Origin: Seminavis robusta | Taxonomy: Eukaryota; Bacillariophyta; Bacillariophyceae; Naviculales; Naviculaceae | Length of the DNA stretch: 64,000 nucleotides | Direction: 5' to 3' | Assembly (NCBI GenBank): GCA_903772945.1 | Contig: CAICTM010000151.1 | Span: forward strand, 1 to 64,000 | Shown here: positions 22,110 to 32,774 of the stretch, in pieces | Layout of the letters: each line of letters begins with the position of its first letter | Position numbering within the stretch: position 1 is the stretch's first letter | The notes under the pieces: model-generated | What the model was told of the DNA's origin: nothing | Seen by the model: the letters and a program-made list of their open reading frames with translations, nothing else | Database searches by the model: none | Program-made: the position numbers and the translations under genes

Positions 22110-22545
22110 CGGGTATGGTAATAGGATGGTGATGGTGATAATGTCAGAGGCTCTAAAGTGCTTTATCGAAGGCGAGGTCTGCAACAACAAGCCGAAAGAC
22201 GAAAAGATCGCAAATCTTTCAGTCACTGTTTCCAATCCCGTTGCAAAACGCATTGGCAAACAAACCCCCGGGAACCTAGCTTTTTCGGTTCTTTCCGAGT
22301 GAACGGTTTCGTTTTCCGCCGTTTCGGTATCCAAGAAAACCCTTGTATCACCGAGGTCTCGGACGCATCACTATTTTTAACTTTTAACCGATCAATACCC
22401 CGGGTTTGATGAGCATACATGCATGTTGTACTGGGCGTAAGATGATGAAATTTTCAGATGTCAAGCACCAATGTGAAGTGAGAAGGTCCCTTGTGGATCA
22501 TGTTTTGGGTGTGGGGCTCTTTCTGTCATAGTTTGGTGATCGAAG
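22110..22545. promoter_or_regulatory. shared divergent promoter region
   Basis: 436 bp between the start codons of UAP1 (minus) and the RDR-helicase gene (plus). Both promoters must lie here if the starts are right. No specific box is recognised. Confidence 0.4.
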
Positions 22546-25500
22546 ATGAAGTTGTCGGCAGAGGACGGAGTCCTCATCCCCACTTGGCTTTGGGAAGCTG
22601 CCATGGCCGATATGGCTCTACAGAGAAAGATACGAAAGGAAGCCAAGGAGAAGAAGAACAAGAAGAAGAAGATGCAGCCTTCTGGAGTTCTGCTGTATCA
22701 CTTTACGTTTAATCTTCGTGACAGGAGTTTTGTCGACTACAAGGTTGAGACTTCTTCCAATCTCTTTTTTGAGTATGCTTCTGCCACTGGCGAAGATGTT
22801 TCCAATGACTACATTGCGGTTCTTATGAAGGATGATGATACCGATGAAATGGGCGAGGGTGGAGTCAAGGCGAGAAGCTATGACGTGGATCCTCTGCGAG
22901 AAGCTATATTACGCCAAGGGATTCAAGTTGAACAAGACCATGACGGACCCGGAGATACCTCCACCTCCCGTGTCCTGTACCACATCATTGGATGCTCCAA
23001 TTCACAGGTTCAAAAACACTGCTATGTTTTCCGTCGTTCTGTAAATAAGCAGGAAAATGAGACGAGGCTGCTGCAGATTCTTCCAGGTCTTCTTGAGTTG
23101 GAAAAGGAGAAAGGCATCCCTAAGCGAGTCAAGGTAAGGTATCTCACATCTTGTTTGTTTCTTACATTGTGCATGCACTGCTCACCATTCATACCATCCA
23201 TATCTGCATTGTCAAAAAAGTATGCTGGGTTATTGTTCAGTGGAATCAAACCAGTGAAACTTCCAGACGAGGTCGTAGCAGAGGAAATCCAGAGCTACAC
23301 CAACCATAACGGCACGGACTTCACTGACGGTCCTGGTCTCATCTCTCTCAAACTGGCGCTGTGGATCCAAAGTCAGCTCGGATGCAAAGGCGACTGCCCG
23401 TCAGTATTTCAGATACGATACTGTGGTACGATACAGCTTTTGAATGAGAGCGAGGAGGGGTTTGTATGCAAAGGTGTTCTCCTCGTTGATCCGACAAACA
23501 AAGAAACCTACAGCATTCAAGTCCGCAAGTCCATGATGAAAATTGGTGCTAGCCCAAAAGCATGTGAGGTGCTTCAAGGCACTCTCGGAATTTGCGACTA
23601 CAGTCGGCCTACTCCAGGCCGCCTCGGACAGCAGCAAGTTTGTTTGCTCAGTGGCACCGTCCCAAGATCAGATTTGTTGAAACTTCAAAGGGACCATCTT
23701 GACTGCATGGAGAAGGCAATCCACGACCCATTCTGCATGTCATGGGTTATGGCATTGGACCGAAAGAGCCACGTATGGGGTGCCTTTCACAAACTCTTAA
23801 TTGCTGAACTGGAAAGATCTAGAGAATGGGACGGACGACAAATTCCAAAAGTGTACAGCAAGTGTGCAGATCTCCTCCCGGTGCCGGAGGCCAGCGCCAA
23901 GATTAAGAAGGTTCAACTTCCCTTGGCTGCATCTCGCACACTGTTTGGGGCTGTCTTTCCAGAACTCCTGCACGATCTCTTGAATGAAAATGAATGCGTT
24001 GTCCTTCTGGAGGATGGCCTGCTCTACGGCAAGGATTCTTCTGGAGGTGAACAGTATGTCATTGTTTCTCGGAGTCCCTCATACCATCCTGGGGATATCA
24101 GAGTTTTGAGGGTCGTACCCTTACCGGATGGACATCCTGCACTTTTGCTACGGAACTGCCTCCTCTTTTCTACGAAAGGCGATCGCCCCGATCCAGACAA
24201 GATGGGCGGTGGCGACCTGGACGGAGACAAGTACCTTGTGCTCTGGGATCCTACGCTCTTGAAGCATGTCCCCGCTCTCAAAGCTATTGAAGCAACAAAG
24301 TATGACGACAATCCTCCACCTGTGAGTTCCTCTTCGATGAGCGACGATGACTGGATACATTACGCCGCAATGACAGACAATGCAATGCTTGGTGAAGTAG
24401 AGAGCACTTTCTACAAACTGGCGAAGAAGAGTGGTGTCAAGTCCGCCGAAATTGAGCAATTGAACAGCTTGTTTTCCAGCTTGGTAGACCGACACCCAAC
24501 ATCGATGGATGCCTTTAGAAAGCTTAAAGGCTCCGTGTCCGGGGAAATGGGGTTGGCAAACTCGTGTGTTTGGGAGGAAATGGCATCGATGCAGGCAAAG
24601 TGCAGTGAAGTGCAGAGGATTTCTCTGGATACCGACAGATTGCAATCCTACCGAATGTTTCACGAAGCTGCAGGAAGACACTCGGGAAGGCAGTCCATCC
24701 GCGACAAGATGTCGGGGAAATTTAACCATCACTTTCGTGCGTGCATGCAACGAGCTGAGGTCGAGAAGACTCTATCTGAAGTGGAAACGCTTGTTACCAG
24801 CACAGGTGCTTCTCTTTCAGACAGTGATGAATCAATCTACTTTGATGAAAATACCGAAACGAAGCTGGCGGGGAGACGTGAGGTAGGACCGCCACCGTCG
24901 AAGTTGAGAGTTGACTTTTCCTATTTTTCTGCTGACCCGTTCTTTCCGACGTTTTGCTATTGCAGATCAACAAACAGGAGAGCGACGTACTGTCGAAATT
25001 TGTGCGTCGTGCCCACGAGTTGTTCGAGAAACCCATCGCTGAAGTCATAGCTGAAACCAAACCACACGAGAAGGTCGTGGATGAACAGATCAAAAGAAAA
25101 GACGAGATAATCAAGCAATACGAAGAGGAGATGTCCTTACTTCGCTGTGAAGACCAGAAATTACGCGAAGCTGAAGACCGAGTAACTTTTCGCCACGATG
25201 CATGGCTCAAGGATCGCCGTAGACACTGGGATTCGATTCATGCAAGGGAGGTAGAGGCGTCAGCGACCCATCTAGCTGGTCTGGGAGAGCAACTTGATGC
25301 ATTATCAGGTAAACTTGCAGCAGAGCATCGGGCTCTGTCCGATGTGCAAAGAGAGCTCGACGGAATGTGGTTCAAAGTGGAATGGTTTTCGACAACCAAA
25401 CAACAAGCTGCGGGACGCAAGGCTGAGATTCAATCTCGAATCGATGAAATCACCCACATGCGCGAACAATTGGGAAGCCTGTTATCTTCGAAGAGGCATG

Positions 25501-28500
25501 AGCGAGATGCTCAGATTGAAGCTTACAGAGCGCGTGCTCAGAAGGAACAAGACGAAGCGGAAGCCACACTTCGAAGAAGTCTTGCTCTACTAAACAAACA
25601 TAAAGTCAGCCTCGAAACAAAAATGGAGAGCAGCGAAGGACACTTTGCTGATCTGCTGAACGGTGCGGAGAAGAAAAGAATCCAAGTGTTAGCTGCTGAG
25701 AAAGAATCAGAAGCCAATCACCTTCGTCAAAGCTTTGAGGAGGATACAAACCAAACCACTGACCATGGTTTCCTCCAGGGATTACAGGACAAGATCGAAG
25801 TGCTACTGAATGGAGCGAAGGATATTCAAGAAGCGATCTCACGAATGTTTTGCCCCGACACGCTTTCTGGGGCGGAATATTTGATTCAGTCGCACCGTGA
25901 AAAAGTAGAATGCATGGAGCTGGGACGTAGTCACATCCTCCGTGAAGTAGCCAAGGCGCGGCGAGTCTGGGAAGCTGAGTTGTTTGGATCGGACCTGTGC
26001 AGTAGTACGACGGCTCGCAAGAGCAGGTGGCAGAAGCTGATTGCTAGCCTCGAACGAGTCTTTGCACTAGAGGAGAATCGTTTGCAAGGCTTTCCTCGTG
26101 GGGGCGAGCGCAGCGGCCCTATGCCTGTTTACTTCAAACGAGGAGAGCTGCAGCGGCACTTGCGGCAATCCCAGGCTCTGATTGTGACGGCGGGAACAGG
26201 ATGTGGTAAGTGATGCTGAACGGTGGGTTTCACCTTATGATGCGGATGTGTAGGTCGCGCTCACACTGTTCAACCCTCTTGGTTCTTAGGAAAATCGACG
26301 CAGGTCCCTCAGTACATTGCGGACGACTTCTATTCGTACCGAGGCACGGGAACTGAAACTGGGGACGACCCTCCTGTTAGGATATGCTGTACTCAACCAA
26401 GGAGGGTAGCTGCTCAAAAGCTCGCAAGTCGGGTTGCCCAGGAATACATGACCAATCTCGGTGAGCTAGGCCTAGTCGGCTTTCAGGTTGGTAGCAGAGG
26501 CCGATCACGGGAGGAATGCGTCAAGACAAGTGAGCAAACCGTTATTGAATTTGTTACAGAGGGGAAGCTACTTTTCAACTTGGCAAGGTCACCAGACTTC
26601 ATTCAACGTTACGACTGCGTTATTATTGATGAGATGCATGAACGTAACACGGAACAGGTAAGAAGATTGCAAAACGTCGGTGGATGCTGTTCGCACAAGA
26701 TGGAGCTCTTATTTGATTCTGCTTTTCGTTGTATTTGTTGGACAGGACCTTTGCCTCAGCTTGTTGCGGGATTATTTGGTCAAGTGCAAATCAACCCACC
26801 CTTTTTTCAAGGTTGTTGTCATGTCAGCTTCAATCGATGCCCAGAGGTTTTGCAAATACTTTGGAGACTGTCCGACAATGGACTGCCCAGGTAGAAATTT
26901 CCCTGTCGAGGAAATCTTCAAATCTCCCGAACAATCCACAGGTGACCAGATGGAAGTAGTCGACCACGCAGTCAATGTTTTGTTCGAGGAGATCGTTCCG
27001 ATGAGCGATGAACCTGGGGACGTCCTTGTCTTTTTGAATGGCGCCGCGGACATTGATTCAGCAGTCAGCATGATTACAGCAAGGGCAGAAAAGACAGGAG
27101 ACTTGGTGGTGGCCTATCCGTTGTATTCCAGGCTTGACGGAGACGCAATTGCTGCCGCGACCAACCCCGATCATCGATGTGGGCTCAATGGTGAGATGAC
27201 GGCTGTCAAGAAGAAAGGTGGTCTAGCCAAGCTTAGAAAAGTGGTCGTTTGCACAAACATTGCGGAAACATCACTGACGATAAATGGTGTTAGATTTGTG
27301 ATTGAGAGTGGGCGCGCGAAAAAAATGAAGTTCGATCACACTCTTCGAACGAGCGTTCTCAGTGCAGACTGGGTATCGAGGGCTTCCACTATCCAAAGAA
27401 AGGGAAGGGCTGGGAGGACAAACAGTGGCTTTTGCTACTACCTGTACTCGGAGGACTTTCATCAACAAATGAGGGATTATGATACACCAAACATCTTGGA
27501 AGAGTCGGTGGACAGTCTCATCCTGTTCTCGATGCATGTTTGCGGAAAAAGCATTGAAGAAATGGGGCTGCTAGATTCGCCACTGCCCGAGGACGTTGAT
27601 CATGCCAAACAAAGACTGATTGAAATGGGGCTTTTGGAAGAATCTGAAGACGATCACTGGTGTTTGACCTGTGATGGGAAGATTGCAGGCAACCTCTCTT
27701 CCTTGCGACCAGAGAGTGTCCGAATGATGCTGACTGCATTCAGAAAGTACCCCTCCTGTGCGAAGCAAGCCATGATCCTTGCCGTTCTCTTATCCACTTC
27801 CGAGTCCGTCTTCGACAAACATATAGAAGCGGACAAGGAAAGGGACCACAGTCATGTTTGCGGGGATCATCTGTCTGCGCTCAAGCAATTCGAATGGTTT
27901 GAGGAGGCTTCAACGACGAAGAAAAAGAAGAACCTGAAGAAGCAAGCAAAAGGCAGAGGACTTTCGTTTCGAGTCCTCTCGACGGTCCAGGAAGATGTCC
28001 AAGCAGTTCACAGGTAGGCAGCTGCAGGAACAATATATTTGATTCATCTGGTTGCGTTCTAACGTTTGAATTCTCACACATTTGTTCTTTCAGAGAATGC
28101 AAGAAACTCGAGCTTTTCCCATCCATGCCGGAGGTCCAAGGAACATTGGAAGAGTGTCTCTTGCGCTCCTTTGTCAGTGGCTACTTCCACAGCTGTGTGC
28201 AATGCGTAGAACCGCACCACGCGCGAACTGTAGGCTGTTCCCACTTGACAATTCAAATTCCTTCGCCGCTCTTTCTTGATAAGCAATCCACGTTGATAAA
28301 AACGCTCGCTTCGAATGAGCAAGACCCAGTATCCCTTCAAGACGATTGTCTTGATCTCGAGGAAACACGCAACGATTCTCCAGGCACGAGCGACCTCACA
28401 GTTGTCAGTGAGCAAGTGGAACCAAAGTTCCTCTTGTATGGAAACCTCACGAAGGTCGAGAAGATCCAGAAAACGTTTATGCTAGATGCCAGCGCCGTGG

Positions 28501-30353
28501 AAGGGAGGTGGCTTCAAGAAGAAGCTGACGGTCGATGGATCAAGAGAGTGGACTTTGATCCGCACCCCAAAAACAAATGCCGGGTATTGATTAAGAATGT
28601 AGGGGCGAAAGTCCTGAACGAGTGCAAGAAAGGCGAAAAGAGCAACAGTGGGGACTTCTTTGCAACTATAGAGGCCAAATGCAAATTGGATGCACTTGTG
28701 GTCAGTTACGAGGAACGCCTTGTCGTTATCAATGGGGATCAAGCTGCTGTAGCAGATGCTCGAGAAAGGATCGAGAAAAGGGTGCTGTCTGTATTGAAAC
28801 AGTTTCGCCTGAACGATCGGGCGCACAATCCTTTGATCCAGGTTGGGCCCGGCATGGTTGTCAAGGGACGTGCCCATGCAAACACTGCCCGTCCAGAACA
28901 TTTCCTTGGCATCTTTAGTGCGTACGGTCTGAACGAAGATGACTATGTACCAGGCGGAACTGTTGCTTCCATCTGTGTTAACAAGAAGAACTCTTGCTTG
29001 ATTGTTGCCCCAACACGTGATTTCTCGCTGGACACTGTGGGACGTGCGCTCAACGAAGCAAAAGCATCCGTCAACATGACGTCGAAGAAGCAGAACAACA
29101 ACAAAATCGGCAGCTTCATCGTGAATATTGGTGGAGCTCCTGGCAGCAATGCGACGTCAAAACGAACTCTGAATCTTCTGCAATCCCACCAAGCCTTCTC
29201 AGCTTTGATTTTGGATGGCCGATGTTCAGGGCAGACGACTAGCGGTCTAGCATTCCGTGCCTTGCGTCAGGCAGCAGAGCAAAAGAATACGTTCTGGGAC
29301 ACATTCAAAACGGATGTCCTTTCTGGCGACCAACGAAAAGGCGCTGTGCTCAGTTTGGTCAAGTCCCACGAGTTCTTTGCATTGAACCCTGGCGATAACA
29401 GGTCGGCTTCAGTTTTCAAAAGTAGGCTTGTCACGCTGGATGGCGCCTTTGATTTCCACGAAGTTGAGCACACTACTCATTTCCAACGATATCAAGTTCG
29501 ACGAATTGCATCTATCCTTTCCGAGTTGAGGAAGCGTTGTCCAAAGGTTTTGTTTTACATAGTGGAGTTGAAGCGCTTCAGCGGGGAAGCCGAAGGCAAT
29601 ACAGGTTCGCTTTCAGATTATCTGTGGCTAACTTCGCTGACAAAAGTCAAGAAGGTTCGAGTGGGCTTCTCAGCATTGAGCGCAAAGGAAAAGAAGCAGG
29701 CGCGCGGTCTATTAGAAAAGAAACTCACCTTGGAATCCTTGGCAAACGACAATTCGCGCACTGTTGCACCTGATGATGGGTACAAGAACAAATTTGTGGA
29801 AGCGTGTGTCATGTGCCGCCGCAGTGTGCGAGTATCTTTTGGCAAGAAGGCTGGCAATGTCGGAACCAATGGTTTGGAAGGCTGGAATCTTACTTTGTGC
29901 GGTTGCTCGTATTGCCGTGAGTGTTTTGTACATGCCGCTGTCGAGACGATGATGGATGACGTTGCTCGGTCGGCAAGATGCCTGTGCTGCAGCCGTGAAG
30001 TCCTTGCAAAGGATTGCTTCTCCATAGTTTGCGGGGGCAAAAGGGAAAAGGGCTCAGCATCAAGCCAGGAGTGGGATATGCTGTGTCGTCTCGCGGAAGC
30101 CAACTACTGCCAGCAGAACGAGGCGCTAATCACAAGAAGCTGCAGACCAGGAAGATCCAGCAACCGACCCAGAGGCTCGACGACCTGCCCCGATTGCGAC
30201 TTTTCCATGGCTCACCCGAGTGGCTATCTTTTCTTATCGTGCCGCAATCCAAAGTGTCGAAGCAAGATATGCACCCAATGCTACCAAGTCCCAACCTCCC
30301 AGGACGATTGCTCGCGATGTGCCAGAGGGGAATGCGAGCCACGAGATGCGTGA
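22546..30353 (+). CDS. fusion: RNA-dependent RNA polymerase + DEAH helicase + RING/IBR-like
   Basis: Six exons (22546-23133, 23221-24882, 24966-26205, 26290-26657, 26746-28013, 28094-30353) with 80-88 bp introns give an unbroken 7386-nt frame, 2461 residues. Residues 1-750 are a cellular RNAi-type RdRP: DGPGLISLKLA, HPGDIRVLRVVPLP, GDRPDPDKMGGGDLDGDKY, catalytic DLDGD at 528-532. About 755-1110 is coiled coil. About 1140-1750 is a DEAH/RHA helicase: Walker A GTGCGKST at 1160-1167 (split by an intron), DEMH at 1277-1280, SAS, TNIAETSLTI, QRKGRAGRT, then HA2 and an OB-fold block (ECLLRSFVSGYFHSC). Residues 1800-2270 are unassigned. Cys pairs from C2280 (CVMC...CGCSYCREC...CLCC) and about 2405-2455 (CPDC...CRNPKC...CTQC...CSRC) resemble RING plus IBR. 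Plant DEAH11/12 share helicase plus RING-IBR. A role in amplifying or policing double-stranded RNA is inferred. Introns 1 is 87 nt and stop-free, so its retention would insert 29 residues. Confidence 0.88.
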
Positions 30354-30849
30354 GTACTGTTCTTCCGTCGGAACCGGATGGCCAGTTATGGAAGGGAAGA
30401 ATTGAGAGACTTCAGGATCCGTGTGGTTGGTACAGATACCTATATAGGATAGCCACGAATATTGGTCGGTGTACATGTACTTCCCGGTACCGGTATGGCG
30501 TTGCTGCAACAGTAGTTGCACATGGTACTGCATGCCCTGCTCAGTGTGCTGGTATCGTCCTTTTGGCAGCTCCAATGATGTAGACCCAACGTCTATGCCA
30601 AAGGCTTGCTTAATGGACCCATCTTGCCTCCTCTTTAGAAGAATACATCGACCGTGTGCTCATGATCAACTACTACTTCGGTGTGGCCAGCTGAGACCTT
30701 GCCATGTCGTCGGAATCGAATCGAATCCCACGGAAAACGTCCAATCTCTGTTTGCTTGCTTGTCGTGACACACTCCTCCAGTTATCTGGCCCTGGTTCCA
30801 GTCTACCGTTACCAAATTCAAACTGCCTACGGTACTGCAAAGGTTATCA
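30354..30849. other. intergenic, convergent 3' ends
   Basis: Space between the convergent RDR-helicase and LRR-like genes. It carries CCGGTACCGGTA (about 30484-30495). A possible donor GTGAGT overlaps the RDR stop codon region, so a further small 3' exon cannot be fully excluded. No gene seen. Confidence 0.45.
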
Positions 30850-32403
30850 CTATTCGTGACTATAGATGAATTCTGGTTTTTCCAACAGGGTGAACCATAG
30901 GTAGTTGATTCGATGCTTGTCATCTTCCCAAGCTAGACCCGTACCAAGCTTGGCCAGCCACTCGACCCACAGGGTTCGGGACGCAAAGCTACATTTGGAC
31001 TTGTAGTGTCCATTGTTGTTGGCAGCCGTTACAGTGTTGTGACGGGTAGAGACGACAAAGTCCAGCCGATTGTGTAGATTGTTCATGGATCGTACCAAGT
31101 CAAACTGTCCTTCCCAGTCCTTGTCATCGACCTTGATCAATCCCATGCGTCGTTTCCAAAAGAAGCAACCTTCAAAGAATTCTTCATAGGCACGAGACGA
31201 TATTCCTTGATTGCGTTCCAACGACAATAGGTCTCCAGCCTTGCAGGCATCATCGCGACGAAACATGGTGGTCAGCACGTGCAAGTGTTCATCCTGCAAT
31301 CCCATTCCATCCAGACTCAATCTCCACCATTTTTTCTTGTGTTGCAGTAGTGTTGACAAGGCTTGAGGGGTAATGGATGGCAGAGATTTTGCGGTAGTAT
31401 TCCGTGTTGGCTGTTGTGTTCCCGCACCCACCAATTTCAGTTCATCCAAGGGCGTGGCCGTTTCTGCGTTGGGTGCTGCCAATGCCAGCAAAATGGGATC
31501 CAACCAACCAGCAGCAAGACTTGCCATACCTACTTCCACACCGGTAGGCGGCGGCTCGATTCCGACCAAGTTGACTTGCCGCAGGGATCCTCGCTTCTGT
31601 TTCAAAATGGCCGACCACTGTCGAATGCTTGCCAGCGAAGGAAATGCCGCTCCCATGAGTTCCAGTTCGTTCAATGCAGGCGTGCCGTAGGCGTCCAGAG
31701 CTCCAATGACAGCTGGCATGCTGAGCACTGTTGTTGTGGAGTTATTGTTGTTTTGGGCTGTCGTCGGTGGATCTGTGATACCTTTGAGTTGCAAGAAGGC
31801 GAGTGTCTTGTGACTGGCAATGGCGAGCAAAAGACGTGTCTGTCCCTCGTGTCCCAACAGTCTCAACATGTGCGTTCCAATAATGGCATGGGTCAACTGG
31901 CCTGTGGTGCTCGAATCTCCAGGATTGACAGCCGCCGTGGTCACCGCGTCCAGCAACTCGGAATACCAGCCTGTCCCATTGGTTTGTTCTTCACCACCAC
32001 CACCCATTATTGGAACATTATTATTATTATTATTATTGCTGTCATTGTTGTCATTTGTCAATGATACCACAGGCGAAAAATTGGAGAGAGCTGCCAATTC
32101 CCCGTGCAGCTGGACATCCACGAATTTCAAGACTTTGGTTTGCCGTGTCCGAATTTTGGCCACGTAATGTCGCCATCGCTCCAATGGCGTTCGAGTGTCC
32201 ACAGGATACGGAGCCATGGCAGGACCACCCGCGGGGATCATCAAGGCATTTTGCAGTAGATTGCCATAACCCATGTCTTCTTCCGAGGTGTAGCCACTGC
32301 TGTAATCGTCGCTCTCATCATCACTATTCATTTCCTCGTCGTCGCCTTCTTCTTCTTCTTCTGCTTGAAGCTCCATGGGATCGTTTGCTACTGCTTCTTC
32401 CAT
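30850..32403 (-). CDS. leucine-rich-repeat-like protein, acidic N-terminus
   Basis: Single exon, 517 residues from the ATG at 32403. Residues 1-50 are acidic (EEEEEGDDEEMNSDDESDDY). A poly-Asn run near residue 125 is encoded by an ATT/AAT trinucleotide tract at about 32018-32039. The central part has widely spaced Leu-rich segments (LDAYGTPALNELELMGAAF, LRQVNLVGIEP, LDELKLVGAG, WWRLSLDGMGLQDEHLHVL) typical of irregular ribonuclease-inhibitor-type repeats. The C-terminus (WFTLLEKPEFIYSHE) is more compact. No signal peptide or membrane segment. The protein is probably an intracellular interaction partner of unknown role. It is divergent from the DUF218-like gene. Confidence 0.7.
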   Translation of the reverse strand: MEEAVANDPMELQAEEEEEGDDEEMNSDDESDDYSSGYTSEEDMGYGNLLQNALMIPAGGPAMAPYPVDTRTPLERWRHYVAKIRTRQTKVLKFVDVQLHGELAALSNFSPVVSLTNDNNDSNNNNNNNVPIMGGGGEEQTNGTGWYSELLDAVTTAAVNPGDSSTTGQLTHAIIGTHMLRLLGHEGQTRLLLAIASHKTLAFLQLKGITDPPTTAQNNNNSTTTVLSMPAVIGALDAYGTPALNELELMGAAFPSLASIRQWSAILKQKRGSLRQVNLVGIEPPPTGVEVGMASLAAGWLDPILLALAAPNAETATPLDELKLVGAGTQQPTRNTTAKSLPSITPQALSTLLQHKKKWWRLSLDGMGLQDEHLHVLTTMFRRDDACKAGDLLSLERNQGISSRAYEEFFEGCFFWKRRMGLIKVDDKDWEGQFDLVRSMNNLHNRLDFVVSTRHNTVTAANNNGHYKSKCSFASRTLWVEWLAKLGTGLAWEDDKHRINYLWFTLLEKPEFIYSHE

Positions 32404-32774
32404 GTTTGTTTCGCTCTTAGTTGCTATCGAAGAAAAAATGTGCTCTCGTCGTTGTGGTTTGTGGTGTCAAGGAGCTTTTCCTTCGAAGATCGAATGACCC
32501 ATGACTTTTCAAAGAACGCTGACTCAGAAACGACTACACCTAACCTTAAACCTCAATTGTACCGTAACGAGCAAGGCGTTCATCTTGGCTCACTTTTTGG
32601 AATGATCTTATCGCCAAATGGATGAATGAAAGGATCCATTCATCGTGTGTTGATGTCTTCCGAAATCACCGGTCTGGTCTGCGAAGAAGGATACCGACCA
32701 AACTACTGCTTGACGCACGGCACGACACAAGATAGTCTTCTAACTAAGGAGTAATAGAATTGAAGAGGACCAAA
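32404..32774. promoter_or_regulatory. shared divergent promoter region
   Basis: 371 bp between the LRR-like start and the DUF218-like start. No specific motif recognised. Confidence 0.35.

Noticed and set aside
24148-24750. 200-codon minus-strand ORF
   Set aside because: Antisense shadow of the RdRP catalytic region.
31363-32064. 233-codon plus ORF
   Set aside because: Antisense to the LRR-like gene; includes the ATT trinucleotide tract that encodes poly-Asn on the other strand.
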